A stretch of DNA of 52,940 bases, from NCBI GenBank assembly GCA_946886075.1, contig CAMPHR010000019.1, positions 1 through 52,940 of the forward strand. The letters run 5' to 3'. A program made the position numbers and the translations under genes. The notes beneath the pieces are model-generated. The model saw nothing but the letters and a program-made list of their open reading frames with translations, was not told where the DNA came from and ran no database searches. Shown here in pieces: positions 17,604 through 26,600 of this stretch; positions within the stretch are counted from its first letter, which is position 1; each line of letters starts with the position of its first letter. This stretch comes from an uncultured Novosphingobium sp. Lineage in GTDB: Bacteria > Pseudomonadota > Alphaproteobacteria > Sphingomonadales > Sphingomonadaceae.

Positions 17604-17995
17604 TGTATAACTCCCGTATCCATACGCACATATTCATATGTACGTACAGTTGATGAACGGGGTTCGGACAATAGAGTGGGACCGAACCCACCTTTGCGAA
17701 GGCAAAGACGGTAGGTTATTGGATCGTTGATCATTTATGCCAACACGATTTTCGAGGAAGTCGCTCGCTGTTGTTATTATGCAACGATTTCCTCATTTTT
17801 CAGAGCGGCTAGGATGATTTCCTGATTTCGGCAAGCAACATTCGTCATGCCGCAAATTGTTTTGAAATCGCTCGGAGCCAGCCGACCACGTCGGGGCTCA
17901 CGAAAAGGCGCTTCGACAGCGAAGCCTGTTGATCGGGAAGATTGGGAGGAAAAGCCTCGCAGTTGCTCGGTCGGTTCAAACAGGAGTTATCGACC
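17604..17995. other. Divergent promoter region between kfrA-like and exonuclease genes
   Basis: 392 bp holding the palindrome described separately, then an A/T-rich stretch (17,700-17,850) that presumably contains promoters for the exonuclease operon. I could not choose a convincing -35/-10 pair. A 50-codon frame at 17847-17999 overlapping the next ATG, and a minus-strand frame ending at 17845, are not supported by composition or start signals. Confidence 0.5.
17623..17646. promoter_or_regulatory. 24-bp palindrome, probable KfrA-like autoregulatory operator
   Basis: TACGCACATAT-TC-ATATGTACGTA: two 11-bp arms with one mismatch, starting 20 bp upstream of the GTG of the kfrA-like gene. KfrA proteins are known to bind inverted repeats overlapping their own promoter, so position and symmetry fit an operator. 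Confidence 0.6.
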
Positions 17996-18880
17996 ATGAC
18001 GCACATCAACCGCACCGCCTCGTCAGAGGCGGCCCCTTCGTCATACGCGAGCGATCCGAATATACGGATACTGCACCGCGTCGCCACGCTTGAGGATTTT
18101 CCGCTGATGGAGCAGGCGCATCCGTCCGTGCGACGTGTCATCATCGTGGACACCGAAACCACCGGCACCGATCCGCTGGTGGACGAAATCATAGATATCG
18201 CCTTCGTGACCATCGATGTCGATGCGCGCGGCGAAATCATCGATATCGTCAGCAGGGGGCAGGGGCTGCGCGATCCCGGCGTGCCAATCCCGGCGCAGAT
18301 CAGTCGGTTGACCGGCCTGACGGACGCGGATGTAGAGGGCAAGGTCATCGACCTGGATCGGCTTGAGCAGGCCTTGGTCCGTGCGGATGTGCGGATCGCC
18401 CACAACGCCAGCTTCGACATCGCCTTTCTGGAGAACCTCATGCCGGGCCTGGCAGGCGCGGCATGGGCCTGCTCGGCAAGCGACTTCGACTGGCTGGCTG
18501 AAGGCTTTGACGGGCGGAAGCTGGGCCATCTGCTGATGCAGATCGGCTGGTTCAACGGAGCCCACCGCGCAATGGCCGATGTGATCAGCTTGCTCCACCT
18601 GCTCGCCCACCGTCTCGATGACGGAAATACGGTCATCGGCAAGTTGCTGGACCGCGCAGAGCGGCCGTCGATCCGCTTCGAAGCGAACGGCGCGCCGTTC
18701 AGCCGGCGCAGCCTTCTCAAAGGGCGCGGCTACCATTGGGATCCGCGTCAGCGGGTCTGGTGGATCGAGATAGCGCAGGACGAATGCGCCGAGGAGGAGC
18801 GGTGGTTCCGCACCGAAATAGCGCCGCATGGTCCTGCGCCCCGGATGCTGCCGATCACATGGAACCAGCGGCATCGCTGA
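17996..18880 (+). CDS. DEDDh 3'-5' exonuclease (DnaQ-like)
   Basis: 294 residues. Complete DEDDh active site: D52 and E54 in VIIVDTETTGTDP, the motif-II region IAHNASFDIAFLE, and motif III HRAMADVISLL with His and Asp. The fold is that of the DNA polymerase III epsilon subunit, but it is a free-standing enzyme with an N-terminal extension (about 45 residues) and a C-terminal domain of about 75 residues (FEANGAPFSRRSLLKGRGYHW..QRVWWIEI). That C-terminal domain may bind DNA. ATG 17996 has CAGGAG ten bases upstream. It opens an operon with the next two genes. Its role in the island (DNA processing, transfer or defence) is unknown. Confidence 0.85.
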   Translation: MTHINRTASSEAAPSSYASDPNIRILHRVATLEDFPLMEQAHPSVRRVIIVDTETTGTDPLVDEIIDIAFVTIDVDARGEIIDIVSRGQGLRDPGVPIPAQISRLTGLTDADVEGKVIDLDRLEQALVRADVRIAHNASFDIAFLENLMPGLAGAAWACSASDFDWLAEGFDGRKLGHLLMQIGWFNGAHRAMADVISLLHLLAHRLDDGNTVIGKLLDRAERPSIRFEANGAPFSRRSLLKGRGYHWDPRQRVWWIEIAQDECAEEERWFRTEIAPHGPAPRMLPITWNQRHR

Positions 18881-18998
18881 AGGGAAGACGGCGCGCCTGC
18901 GGGCGCGCTCACAGAATTGGAAATCAGAAGAAATGAGCACCGTGAAAGAACGGAAAAATGCTCCGGCCAACAGGCCGTCACAAGAAGGAAGTAGACAA

Positions 18999-19535
18999 AT
19001 GGAAATAACCTTGCGCCACCAAAACTTCATGCTCGCGGTCCGTCGCGAAATGGGCTGGCCGCTCTTCAAGCCCGCGAATGACTGCATCGGTTTTTCGTCC
19101 GGGCAGGTGATGGATTTTGCCGTCGGCAACGAGATCGCCCGCATCGCCCAACTCCTGCACAAGGATGTGATCTACACCGGCTGGGCCAGCGTCAAGGCGA
19201 GCGAACCGACCGGGTTCACCATCGCCTATCGCGAGTTGCTGACCACGGACATCGTGGACCGCCTGGTGCCCTATGCCGCCAACGACCAGGCGCCGCTCAT
19301 CCTCGTCAGCACGCGCGCGGACGAGTTTTTCGCCATCGACCGGCGTGGTTCGCTGGTCCGGGTGCCGGGCAAGCCCAAAAACATCGGAACGGGCCGCAAG
19401 CTCGCCATGAAGCGGATCAAGGCGACCGCAGCAGAGATGGGCGAGCAACTGCTGGAGAACAACCGTTTCGTGCCGCCGGGCGCGGACTGGGTCGAACCGG
19501 AGGCGGACTCTGGGATCATCGTCCGGTTCGGCTGA
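18999..19535 (+). CDS. Protein of unknown function between two exonuclease genes
   Basis: 178 residues from ATG 18999, which has AAGAAGGAAG at 18982-18991. An in-frame ATG at 18933 with a weaker site would add 22 charged residues. I do not recognise a family. It seems soluble with mixed alpha/beta character: FMLAVRREMGWPLFKPANDC, AVGNEIARIAQLLHKDVIY, RELLTTDIVDRLVPYAANDQ, APLILVSTRADEFFAIDRRG. There is no signal peptide or membrane segment. It lies 118 bp after one exonuclease and 84 bp before the next, all on the plus strand, so it is probably part of the same transcript. Confidence 0.7.
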   Translation: MEITLRHQNFMLAVRREMGWPLFKPANDCIGFSSGQVMDFAVGNEIARIAQLLHKDVIYTGWASVKASEPTGFTIAYRELLTTDIVDRLVPYAANDQAPLILVSTRADEFFAIDRRGSLVRVPGKPKNIGTGRKLAMKRIKATAAEMGEQLLENNRFVPPGADWVEPEADSGIIVRFG

Positions 19536-19619
19536 ACATCATGGCGGACTGCCACGGCAGTGCGCCTTCCAACATTTTCCCCTTCATACAGGCCGGGCAC
19601 GCCCCGGCGGAGAGTAGCT

Positions 19620-20507
19620 ATGCACATCGATATCAAATCCGAAGCCCGCACCCGTTCGTGGATCATCTTCGATCTCGAAAGCGCTGTGATCGATGAAAGC
19701 GGTCACCGGCGTTACCAGCAGATCGAACGCTGGACGCCCAGTGACAACGACGACGATGCGCCGGGTCGGCGCGGTTACAAACGCGCCGAAGATCCGCTCA
19801 AGACCCCCCGCTGGATATTTCAGTCCATCACCACGGCCTGCGCCATGGTTCTGATCGAGCACCCGGACGGCAATGTCGACGTGTCGCGCTTCGTCACCCT
19901 GTCGGCGCCGGATCACAGCGAGAAGGAGATTGTCGAGGGCATCCTGGAAGTGCTGGCCGACGCCCCGGCCGACGCCGATCTCGTCAGTTGGGCAGGGTCA
20001 TTCCATGACTTGCCGATGCTGGTATGCGCGGCCATGCGCTATGGCCTGACCTTGCCGGGGGCATGGCGCTGGCTGGCGTTCGGCGGTGACGGGCGGCAGC
20101 GTCATGTCGATTTCGCCCGCGTGGCGACGGCGAACATGAAAATGAAACCGATCCACGAGTCCGAACTGCTCGCGGCATTCGACATTCCGGCGAAGCTGTC
20201 GGCTCCTGCCTTCGCAATCGCGCGGCTGATCGAGGCCGGGAAATGGGATCTGGTCCAGGAACAATGCGAAGGCGATGTGATCGCGACGGCATTGTTGCTT
20301 TGCCGTTGGCGCAAACTGCATGATCCGCGTGTCGATGCCGATCTAGCCGAAGATCGCATCCTGCGGCGGGTGTGCGAATTGCGTGCCGGGCGTGGTTATG
20401 TCGCCGCGTTGGAAGCGAGGCGTTCCAGTCGGTTCCAGGGGCTAATGCATAAGGCCTCTAAGGATGCACTAGTGCTGGCACCTTGGTTGGATATGAAGGC
20501 AGCGTAA
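19620..20507 (+). CDS. Predicted PolB-type 3'-5' exonuclease
   Basis: 295 residues. D18 and E20 in SWIIFDLESAVID form the first exonuclease motif, 'LVSWAGSFHDLPML' fits the second, and the Asp in QCEGDVIATALLLCRW the third. The pattern is that of the family described as exonucleases related to the proof-reading domain of DNA polymerase B. No polymerase domain follows. ATG 19620 has GGAGAG about ten bases upstream; the frame extends to 19560 without support. It is the last gene of the three-gene operon, with a terminator 8 bp after its stop. Two unrelated DEDD exonucleases in one small operon is unusual. Confidence 0.75.
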   Translation: MHIDIKSEARTRSWIIFDLESAVIDESGHRRYQQIERWTPSDNDDDAPGRRGYKRAEDPLKTPRWIFQSITTACAMVLIEHPDGNVDVSRFVTLSAPDHSEKEIVEGILEVLADAPADADLVSWAGSFHDLPMLVCAAMRYGLTLPGAWRWLAFGGDGRQRHVDFARVATANMKMKPIHESELLAAFDIPAKLSAPAFAIARLIEAGKWDLVQEQCEGDVIATALLLCRWRKLHDPRVDADLAEDRILRRVCELRAGRGYVAALEARRSSRFQGLMHKASKDALVLAPWLDMKAA

Positions 20508-20514
20508 AGGATAT

Positions 20515-20555
20515 GATGGGTCCCGCAATAACCGGACGAGGGACCCATCGTTTTC
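20515..20555 (+). terminator. Rho-independent terminator of the exonuclease operon
   Basis: A perfect 10-bp stem GATGGGTCCC / GGGACCCATC with a 15-base loop, followed by GTTTTC. It separates the exonuclease operon from hsdR, which therefore needs its own promoter in the following A/T-rich 240 bp. I see no clear -35/-10 there. Confidence 0.82.
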
Positions 20556-20793
20556 AAAAATTACCTCTTACAGAACATTGCCCGTATTTTTGCGGTTAAT
20601 ATTTCCAAACGGCTGATGTGCGCGGGAATACCAGTGCTTTGGTTCGATAGTTAGAAGTGTGGTATTCCTAGTATCATCGCCAGCATTAGGCTGATCTTTC
20701 CGCGTCTTTCATCGTTCGCTGCAGAAAAATTTTCACTTGCTCTGGCGAGGTAATGGTCTTGACCGTAGGGTCGGGCTCGCACGGGGTGGACAC

Positions 20794-23253
20794 ATGCTCA
20801 ACAAACGATCCTTAAGTGAACGCGACATTTGCACGAAGTTTATCACGCCCGCGGTCAAACAGGCCGGTTGGGATGAAATGACGCAGATTAGGGAAGAAGT
20901 CAGCTTTACGAAAGGCCGCATCATTGTGCGCGGCAAGATGGTCAGCCGAGGTCAAGGCAAACGCGCTGACTATGTGCTTTACTACAAGCCGAATATCCCG
21001 CTGGCGCTGATTGAGGCCAAGGACAACGCCCAGCCCATAGGTGCGGGGATGCAGCAAGCGCTGGAATACGCAAAAACCCTCGATATCCCCTTCGTATTTG
21101 CGTCGAACGGCGATGGCTTTGTATTCCATGACCGCACCGGCGCAAGCGATGCACGCGAAATCACGCTAGCCCTTGATGCCTTTCCAGCGCCGGGCGAGCT
21201 ATGGCAGCGATATGCCGCGTGGAAGGGCCTAACGCCCAAAGGCGAGAAGATAGTCCTCGAAGATTATTATGATGACGGCAGCGGCAAGCAGCCGCGCTAT
21301 TATCAGGTCAACGCCGTCAACGCGGCCATGGAAGCCATTGCCACCGGCCAGAACCGGATTTTGCTTGTGATGGCAACTGGCACGGGCAAAACCTACACGG
21401 CGTTTCAGATCATCTGGCGCTTGTGGAAGGGCGGGCATAAGAAGCGGATCCTGTTTCTCGCCGACCGCAATGTGTTGGTCGATCAGACCATGGTCAACGA
21501 CTTCCGGCCCTTCGGCCCGGCTATGGCCAAGCTGTCGGCCAACGCCAAAACTATCGAACGCGATGACGGCACCAGCATCGACCTGCCAATCGCGATGGAT
21601 AAAAAACGTCGCGTCGATACCGCCTACGAGATTTACCTTGGGCTGTATCAAGCGATCACCGGGCCGGAGGAACGGCAAAAGCTGTTCAAGGAGTTTTCGC
21701 CCAGCTTCTTCGACCTGATCGTTATCGACGAGTGCCACCGGGGCAGTGCAGCGGAGGACAGTGCATGGCGCGAAATCCTTGAGCATTTCTCTGAGGCCAC
21801 GCAGATCGGCCTGACCGCGACGCCCAAGGAAACCCGCTACGCATCCAACATCCACTATTTCGGCGAGCCCGTTTATAGCTACACTTTGAAACAGGGCATC
21901 CGGGATGGCTTCCTTGCGCCCTATAAAGTCATCAAGGTCCACTTGGACCGCGACATTCAGGGCTATCGGCCAGAGAAGGGCCAGCTCGATCGCGACGGCA
22001 ACGAGGTCGAGGACCGGATCTACAACACCCGCGATTTCGACCGCACACTGGTGCTGGATGACCGGACCAAGCTCGTCGCCCGCAAGGTCACGGAATTCCT
22101 GAAAGAAAGCGGGGACCGCTACCAGAAGACCATCGTCTTCTGCGTCGATCAGGAACACGCGGCGCGTATGCGGCAGGCCCTCATCAACGAAAATGCCGAC
22201 CTAGTGGCGGAGAACTCGCGCTACGTCATGCGGATCACGGGCAACGACCCCGAAGGTCAGGCGCAGCTTGGCAACTTCATTGACCCCGAAAGCCGCTACC
22301 CGGTGCTGGTCACAACGTCACGGCTGTTGTCCACCGGCGTCGATGCGCAGACCTGTCGGCTGATCGTCCTCGACCGCGACGTTGGATCGATGACCGAGTT
22401 CAAGCAAATCGTCGGGCGCGGCACCCGCGTTCACGAAGACACCCGCAAGTTTTTCTTCACGCTGATGGATTTCCGGGGGGCTACGAACCACTTCGCCGAC
22501 CCGGATTTCGATGGCGAACCCGTGCAAATTTATGAGCCGGGCGAAGACGATCCTGTCACGCCGCTCGATGAGGACAATACTATCATCGACCCGGGCGACA
22601 ACCAGAGCGACCAACCCGGCGAGGGCGAAACCATCATCGACGGCGGCGACACGCCGGACATCACCGTCACCGATGACGGCGGCAGGCGTGGCAAGGTCTA
22701 TGTCGATGGCGTGGCCGTCATCATTGTGGCGGAGCGCGTGGAATATCTGGACGAGAGCGGCAAGCTCGTCACCGAAAGCCTGAGAGACTTCACGAAAAAA
22801 GCCCTGCGCAAGCATTTCGCCAGCTTGGATGATTTCCTTACCCGGTGGAATGGTGCCGAACGCAAACAGGCGCTGGTTGATGAATTATCATCGGAAGGCC
22901 TCGCGCTCGATGTTATCGCGGATGAACTCGGCAAAGACCTCGATCCGTTCGACCTTATTTGCCACGTTGCCTTTGATCGCAAGCCGCTGACCCGCCGTGA
23001 GCGAGCGGAGAATGTGCAGAAACGCGATGTTTTCGCCAAATATGGTGATCAGGCCCGCACCGTGCTGCGCGCCCTGCTCGACAAGTATGCCGACGAAGGG
23101 GTGCTCAATCTTGACGATGCCAACGTGCTGCGTATCCCGCCGCTGAACACGCTGGGCACCCCGGTCCAACTCATCAAGGCTTTCGGCGGCAAGGCCGGCT
23201 TTGAAGATGCCGTCCACGCGCTGCAAAACGAACTTTATCAGGAAGTTGCTTAA
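20794..23253 (+). CDS. hsdR: Type I restriction endonuclease subunit R
   Basis: 820 residues, starting at ATG 20794 (MLNKRSLSERDICTKF; GGGGTGG just upstream). The N-terminal nuclease has D59-x14-E74-A-K76 (KRADYVLYY...LALIEAKDN). The translocase has Walker A ATGTGKT at 194-200 and DECH at 312-315 (VIDECHRG), then helicase motifs GLTATP and QIVGRGTRVHED. An acidic linker (DDPVTPLDEDNTIIDPGDNQ) precedes the C-terminal domain that binds the M2S core. Length and wording fit the shorter EcoEI-like HsdR class. All key residues are intact. First of three tightly spaced genes. Confidence 0.96.
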   Translation: MLNKRSLSERDICTKFITPAVKQAGWDEMTQIREEVSFTKGRIIVRGKMVSRGQGKRADYVLYYKPNIPLALIEAKDNAQPIGAGMQQALEYAKTLDIPFVFASNGDGFVFHDRTGASDAREITLALDAFPAPGELWQRYAAWKGLTPKGEKIVLEDYYDDGSGKQPRYYQVNAVNAAMEAIATGQNRILLVMATGTGKTYTAFQIIWRLWKGGHKKRILFLADRNVLVDQTMVNDFRPFGPAMAKLSANAKTIERDDGTSIDLPIAMDKKRRVDTAYEIYLGLYQAITGPEERQKLFKEFSPSFFDLIVIDECHRGSAAEDSAWREILEHFSEATQIGLTATPKETRYASNIHYFGEPVYSYTLKQGIRDGFLAPYKVIKVHLDRDIQGYRPEKGQLDRDGNEVEDRIYNTRDFDRTLVLDDRTKLVARKVTEFLKESGDRYQKTIVFCVDQEHAARMRQALINENADLVAENSRYVMRITGNDPEGQAQLGNFIDPESRYPVLVTTSRLLSTGVDAQTCRLIVLDRDVGSMTEFKQIVGRGTRVHEDTRKFFFTLMDFRGATNHFADPDFDGEPVQIYEPGEDDPVTPLDEDNTIIDPGDNQSDQPGEGETIIDGGDTPDITVTDDGGRRGKVYVDGVAVIIVAERVEYLDESGKLVTESLRDFTKKALRKHFASLDDFLTRWNGAERKQALVDELSSEGLALDVIADELGKDLDPFDLICHVAFDRKPLTRRERAENVQKRDVFAKYGDQARTVLRALLDKYADEGVLNLDDANVLRIPPLNTLGTPVQLIKAFGGKAGFEDAVHALQNELYQEVA

Positions 23254-23256
23254 TCA

Positions 23257-24714
23257 ATGTCGGTTCGCACTCTCGTCAGATCCATTCAAGACATCATGCG
23301 CAAGGACAGCGGCGTCGATGGTGACGCCCAGCGCATTAGCCAGCTTTGCTGGCTTTTCTTCCTGAAAATCATCGACGATCAGGATCAGGAATTGGAATTG
23401 ATGCGTGACGGCTATCAGGCGCCGGTTCCAGAGCAATTCCAGTGGCGCAATTGGGCCGCCGACCCCGAAGGGCTGACCGGCGAGGCGCTGCTCGCCTTCG
23501 TCAACGAGGAACTGTTTCCGGCGATGAAGGGCTTGAAGCCCACCGGCCAGCCCGGCGACCGCCGCCGCGTGGTGCGCGACGTGTTCGAGGATGCCTACAA
23601 CTACATGAAATCCGGCCAGTTGCTGCGACAGGTGATCAACAAGATCAACGACATCGACTTCAACAATCTGTCTGAGCGCCAGCACTTTGGCGACGTTTAC
23701 GAGCGGCTTCTCAACGACCTGCAATCCGCCGGCAACGCGGGCGAATACTACACCCCGCGCGCCGTCACCGCTTTTATGGTGGATCGCATTGACCCAAAGC
23801 CCGGCGAGATCATCTTCGACCCATCCTGCGGCACGGGCGGCTTCCTCACCTGCGCGATGAAGCACATGCGTGACCGATACGTGAAGCGACCTGAGGACGA
23901 GGCGCTGATGCAGGCATCCCTGCGCGCGGTCGAAAAGAAGCCGCTGCCGCACATGCTTTGCGTCACCAACATGTTGCTTCACGGCGTCGAAGACCCCAGC
24001 TTTGTGCGCCACGACAACACACTAGCTCGGCCATACATCTCGTGGGAGCAGAAGGACCGCGTCGATGTGATCCTCACCAACCCGCCCTTCGGCGGCAAGG
24101 AAGAGGACGGCATTGAAAGCAACTTCCCCCAGCATTTCCGCACGCGCGAGACGGCAGACCTGTTCCTGGCCCTCTTCATCCGCCTGCTACGCAATGGCGG
24201 CGTGGCGGCCATCGTCTTGCCGGATGGAAGCCTGTTCGGTGAAGGGGTGAAGACCCGGCTGAAAGAGGCACTGCTCGAAGAGTGCAACCTCCACACCGTC
24301 GTTCGCCTGCCCAACTCCGTGTTTAAGCCCTACGCCTCCATCGGCACCAACCTGCTGTTCTTCGAGAAGGGCGAACCGACCAAGGAAATCTGGTTCTACG
24401 AGCATCGTGTGCCAGAGGGCCAAAAGGCCTATTCGATGACCAAGCCGATCCGACAGGATCATTTCGCCTCTTGCGTGGAATGGTGGGGCGGCGCGCAACG
24501 CAAGGGCCGCGAGGAAGGCCCGCAGGCATGGAAGATCACCGCCGACGAGGTGAAAGCGCGCGGCTACAACCTCGACTTCAAGAACCCGCATAGCGAGGGA
24601 GCCGATCACGGTGATCCGGCAGACTTCTTGAAAAAGCTGGATCAGGCCGAAGCCAAAGCATCCGATCTGCGCGCGCAACTGCAAGCTGTTCTGGCCGAGG
24701 CGCTGGCCCGATGA
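23257..24714 (+). CDS. hsdM: Type I DNA methyltransferase subunit M (N6-adenine)
   Basis: 485 residues. The N-terminal helical HsdM domain (ISQLCWLFFLKIID) is followed by the SAM-binding motif DPSCGTGGF at 188-196 and the catalytic NPPF at 275-278. A C-terminal helix (PADFLKKLDQAEAKASDLRAQL) probably contacts HsdS. It starts three bases after the hsdR stop and overlaps hsdS by 4 bp (ATGA), so the subunits are made together. With HsdS it methylates the recognition sequence; with HsdR it forms the restriction complex. Confidence 0.96.
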   Translation: MSVRTLVRSIQDIMRKDSGVDGDAQRISQLCWLFFLKIIDDQDQELELMRDGYQAPVPEQFQWRNWAADPEGLTGEALLAFVNEELFPAMKGLKPTGQPGDRRRVVRDVFEDAYNYMKSGQLLRQVINKINDIDFNNLSERQHFGDVYERLLNDLQSAGNAGEYYTPRAVTAFMVDRIDPKPGEIIFDPSCGTGGFLTCAMKHMRDRYVKRPEDEALMQASLRAVEKKPLPHMLCVTNMLLHGVEDPSFVRHDNTLARPYISWEQKDRVDVILTNPPFGGKEEDGIESNFPQHFRTRETADLFLALFIRLLRNGGVAAIVLPDGSLFGEGVKTRLKEALLEECNLHTVVRLPNSVFKPYASIGTNLLFFEKGEPTKEIWFYEHRVPEGQKAYSMTKPIRQDHFASCVEWWGGAQRKGREEGPQAWKITADEVKARGYNLDFKNPHSEGADHGDPADFLKKLDQAEAKASDLRAQLQAVLAEALAR

Positions 24715-26360
24715 ACGCCGATTTCGTGCGTGATGCTGTGTCGCGTTTTGGTGACGATCCAGAAGGTATTGGCCGTTTTCGGAAGATGGTCATCGGCTTG
24801 GCCATTGCCGGAAAGCTGGCAGGAGAAGGTCAGCGGCGGTCGCCTGCGGAAATGCTCGATCAGATAGAGAGCGAAAAGATCAGGCTCCTGCGGTTCAGCG
24901 AAATTTCGAAGCCAAAACGTTTCCCGCCCGTTATTGACGAGCAGCTTCCAGAAGGCTTTGCCGACGCATCAGCTTTCGCACCACTCGGAGCCATCGCTCG
25001 CATCGAGAAGGGATTGACTGGTATCCAAAGCGCTAAAAGCGGCAGCTTTCCGCTCGTGGTCACAGCGGCTGAGCGAGGCTCCTGTGACCATTTCGATTTT
25101 GAAGGCGCGGCGACGATTGTGCCTCTGGTGTCATCGACGGGGCATGGCAATGCCAGCATCAATCGCCTGCATTATCAGGAAGGCCGGTTTGCGCTGGGCA
25201 CTATCTTGGCAGCAATTTTCCCTTATGCTCCAGACCTGATTTCGGCGCGGTTCATATTTGAATACCTTTCCACCTTTAAGGACGAACTGCTGGTTTCCCG
25301 CATGACAGGGACGGCGAACGTCACGCTCAGCGTCGGCAAGATCGCAGAAGTGCCCATTCCGCTAATTTGTCCGACCGTTCAGCGCAAGGCAGATGCGTTG
25401 ATGACCCTGTGCGATCAACTTGAGGCGGCGCGAGCAGAGCGCGAGGCGGCGCGCGACAAGTTAACTCTGTCCACGTTGGCCAAACTCAACACCCCCGATC
25501 CCGAAACCTTCGGCCAAGACGCCCGCTTCGCGCTGGCCAACCTCGCCCCACTCACCACCCGCCCCGATCAGATCAAACAACTGCGGCAAACCATCCTCAA
25601 CCTCGCCGTGTGCGGTAAGCTGGTGGAGCAGGATACGTCGGATGAACCCTCCACTTTTATAATCGAAGAAATTGCGGGGCTTATTGTGAATGGGGGACGG
25701 CGCGGAAAACGCAAAGCCTGTGATGGTGAACCAATATCTACGGAATGTCCCGCAGGGTGGCACTGGACGAAGCTTTCTTCACTTGCGATGTTTGAAAACG
25801 GAGATCGGAGTTCAAATTATCCGAGCGGTTCGGACATCAGGTCCGAAGGCGTTCCGTTCATCAGCACCAAAGCCATAAGCAATCATGCGGTTTCGCTCGA
25901 CGCAGTTGACTTTGTGTCGCCAGAAAAGTTCGCTTCCTTGCGAAGTGGAAAGGCGCAGCACTTGGATATCCTGATCACTTTGAGAGGATCGGTCGGGAAG
26001 TTTGGCCTGTTTAGCGAAACGGACCGATACAAAACGGGCTTCATCAACGCCCAGTTGCTGATTTTGCGATGCTTGAAAGTGGACCTGGTCCCGTTCTTGC
26101 TGACCTACATGCGTTCTGATGGTTTTGCCGAGCAGATCAGAAAATTATCAAGTGGCAGCGCCACGCCGCAACTTTCAGCAGGGCAACTCGCATCGGTAGA
26201 CCTCCCGCTGCCCCCACTCGCCGAACAGCACCGCATCGTGGCCAAAGTCGATGGATTGATGGCCCTGTGTGACCAACTCGAAGCCAGCCTCATCACAGGC
26301 GAACAAACTCGCTCCTGCCTGCTGGAAGCCGTCCTGCACAATGCCCTGGAGCCTGCCTGA
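24711..26360 (+). CDS. hsdS: Type I specificity subunit S
   Basis: 549 residues with two target-recognition domains. Two similar spacer regions mark the repeat: TVQRKADALMTLCDQLEAAR (about 222-241) and 'LAEQHRIVAKVDGLMALCDQLEAS' near the C-terminus. Both are followed by helical coils. TRD1 is about 75-220 and TRD2 about 340-500. An N-terminal extension (FRKMVIGLAIAGKLAGEG) repeats the linker form IKQLRQTILNLAVCGKLVEQ in the middle, showing an internal duplication. The recognition sequence cannot be deduced. No inverted-repeat fragments of hsdS suggesting phase variation are seen nearby. Confidence 0.94.
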   Translation: MNADFVRDAVSRFGDDPEGIGRFRKMVIGLAIAGKLAGEGQRRSPAEMLDQIESEKIRLLRFSEISKPKRFPPVIDEQLPEGFADASAFAPLGAIARIEKGLTGIQSAKSGSFPLVVTAAERGSCDHFDFEGAATIVPLVSSTGHGNASINRLHYQEGRFALGTILAAIFPYAPDLISARFIFEYLSTFKDELLVSRMTGTANVTLSVGKIAEVPIPLICPTVQRKADALMTLCDQLEAARAEREAARDKLTLSTLAKLNTPDPETFGQDARFALANLAPLTTRPDQIKQLRQTILNLAVCGKLVEQDTSDEPSTFIIEEIAGLIVNGGRRGKRKACDGEPISTECPAGWHWTKLSSLAMFENGDRSSNYPSGSDIRSEGVPFISTKAISNHAVSLDAVDFVSPEKFASLRSGKAQHLDILITLRGSVGKFGLFSETDRYKTGFINAQLLILRCLKVDLVPFLLTYMRSDGFAEQIRKLSSGSATPQLSAGQLASVDLPLPPLAEQHRIVAKVDGLMALCDQLEASLITGEQTRSCLLEAVLHNALEPA

Positions 26361-26362
26361 CG

Positions 26363-26600
26363 ATGCCAGTCCGCCGCCGTGGTAACAAACTTGAACGCTG
26401 GGAAATCGCCCTGATCAAGGCATGGTGGCGGACGGTTGTTGGCCTAACGATCAGGACATTCTCGCCTATTTCACGCGACCGACACGCTCGATCAACCACC
26501 GCGCTATCGGAGAAATCCGCAGCAATGCCAAGCACGCGGCCATCAAGGCGGCGACGGCCGACGAGCTTGAAGCCTTCATCGCGTCATGGCCGGAGGTATA
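26363..26600 (+). pseudogene. DUF3644 gene remnant, frameshifted and truncated
   Basis: Directly after hsdS the frame at 26363 reads MPVRRRGNKLERWEIALIKA and then goes out of frame. The frame beginning at ATG 26422 continues the same protein: VADGCWPNDQDILAYFTRPT and ELEAFIASWPEV. From memory these join to the start of DUF3644 proteins, often encoded beside type I restriction genes. One missing A ('GCA ATG' reduced to 'GCATG') explains the shift. After WPEV (about 26597) similarity stops, and the end of the integrase gene follows, so most of the expected protein is lost. Confidence 0.7.

Noticed and set aside
17847..17999. 50-codon plus-strand frame overlapping the exonuclease ATG
   Set aside because: Arg/Ser-rich, no ribosome site and no recognisable sequence; the ATGA overlap alone is weak.
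17845..18720. Minus-strand 291-codon frame opposite the DEDDh exonuclease
   Set aside because: It mirrors a gene with a complete active site, and its composition (Ser/Arg/Pro runs) is that of an antisense shadow.
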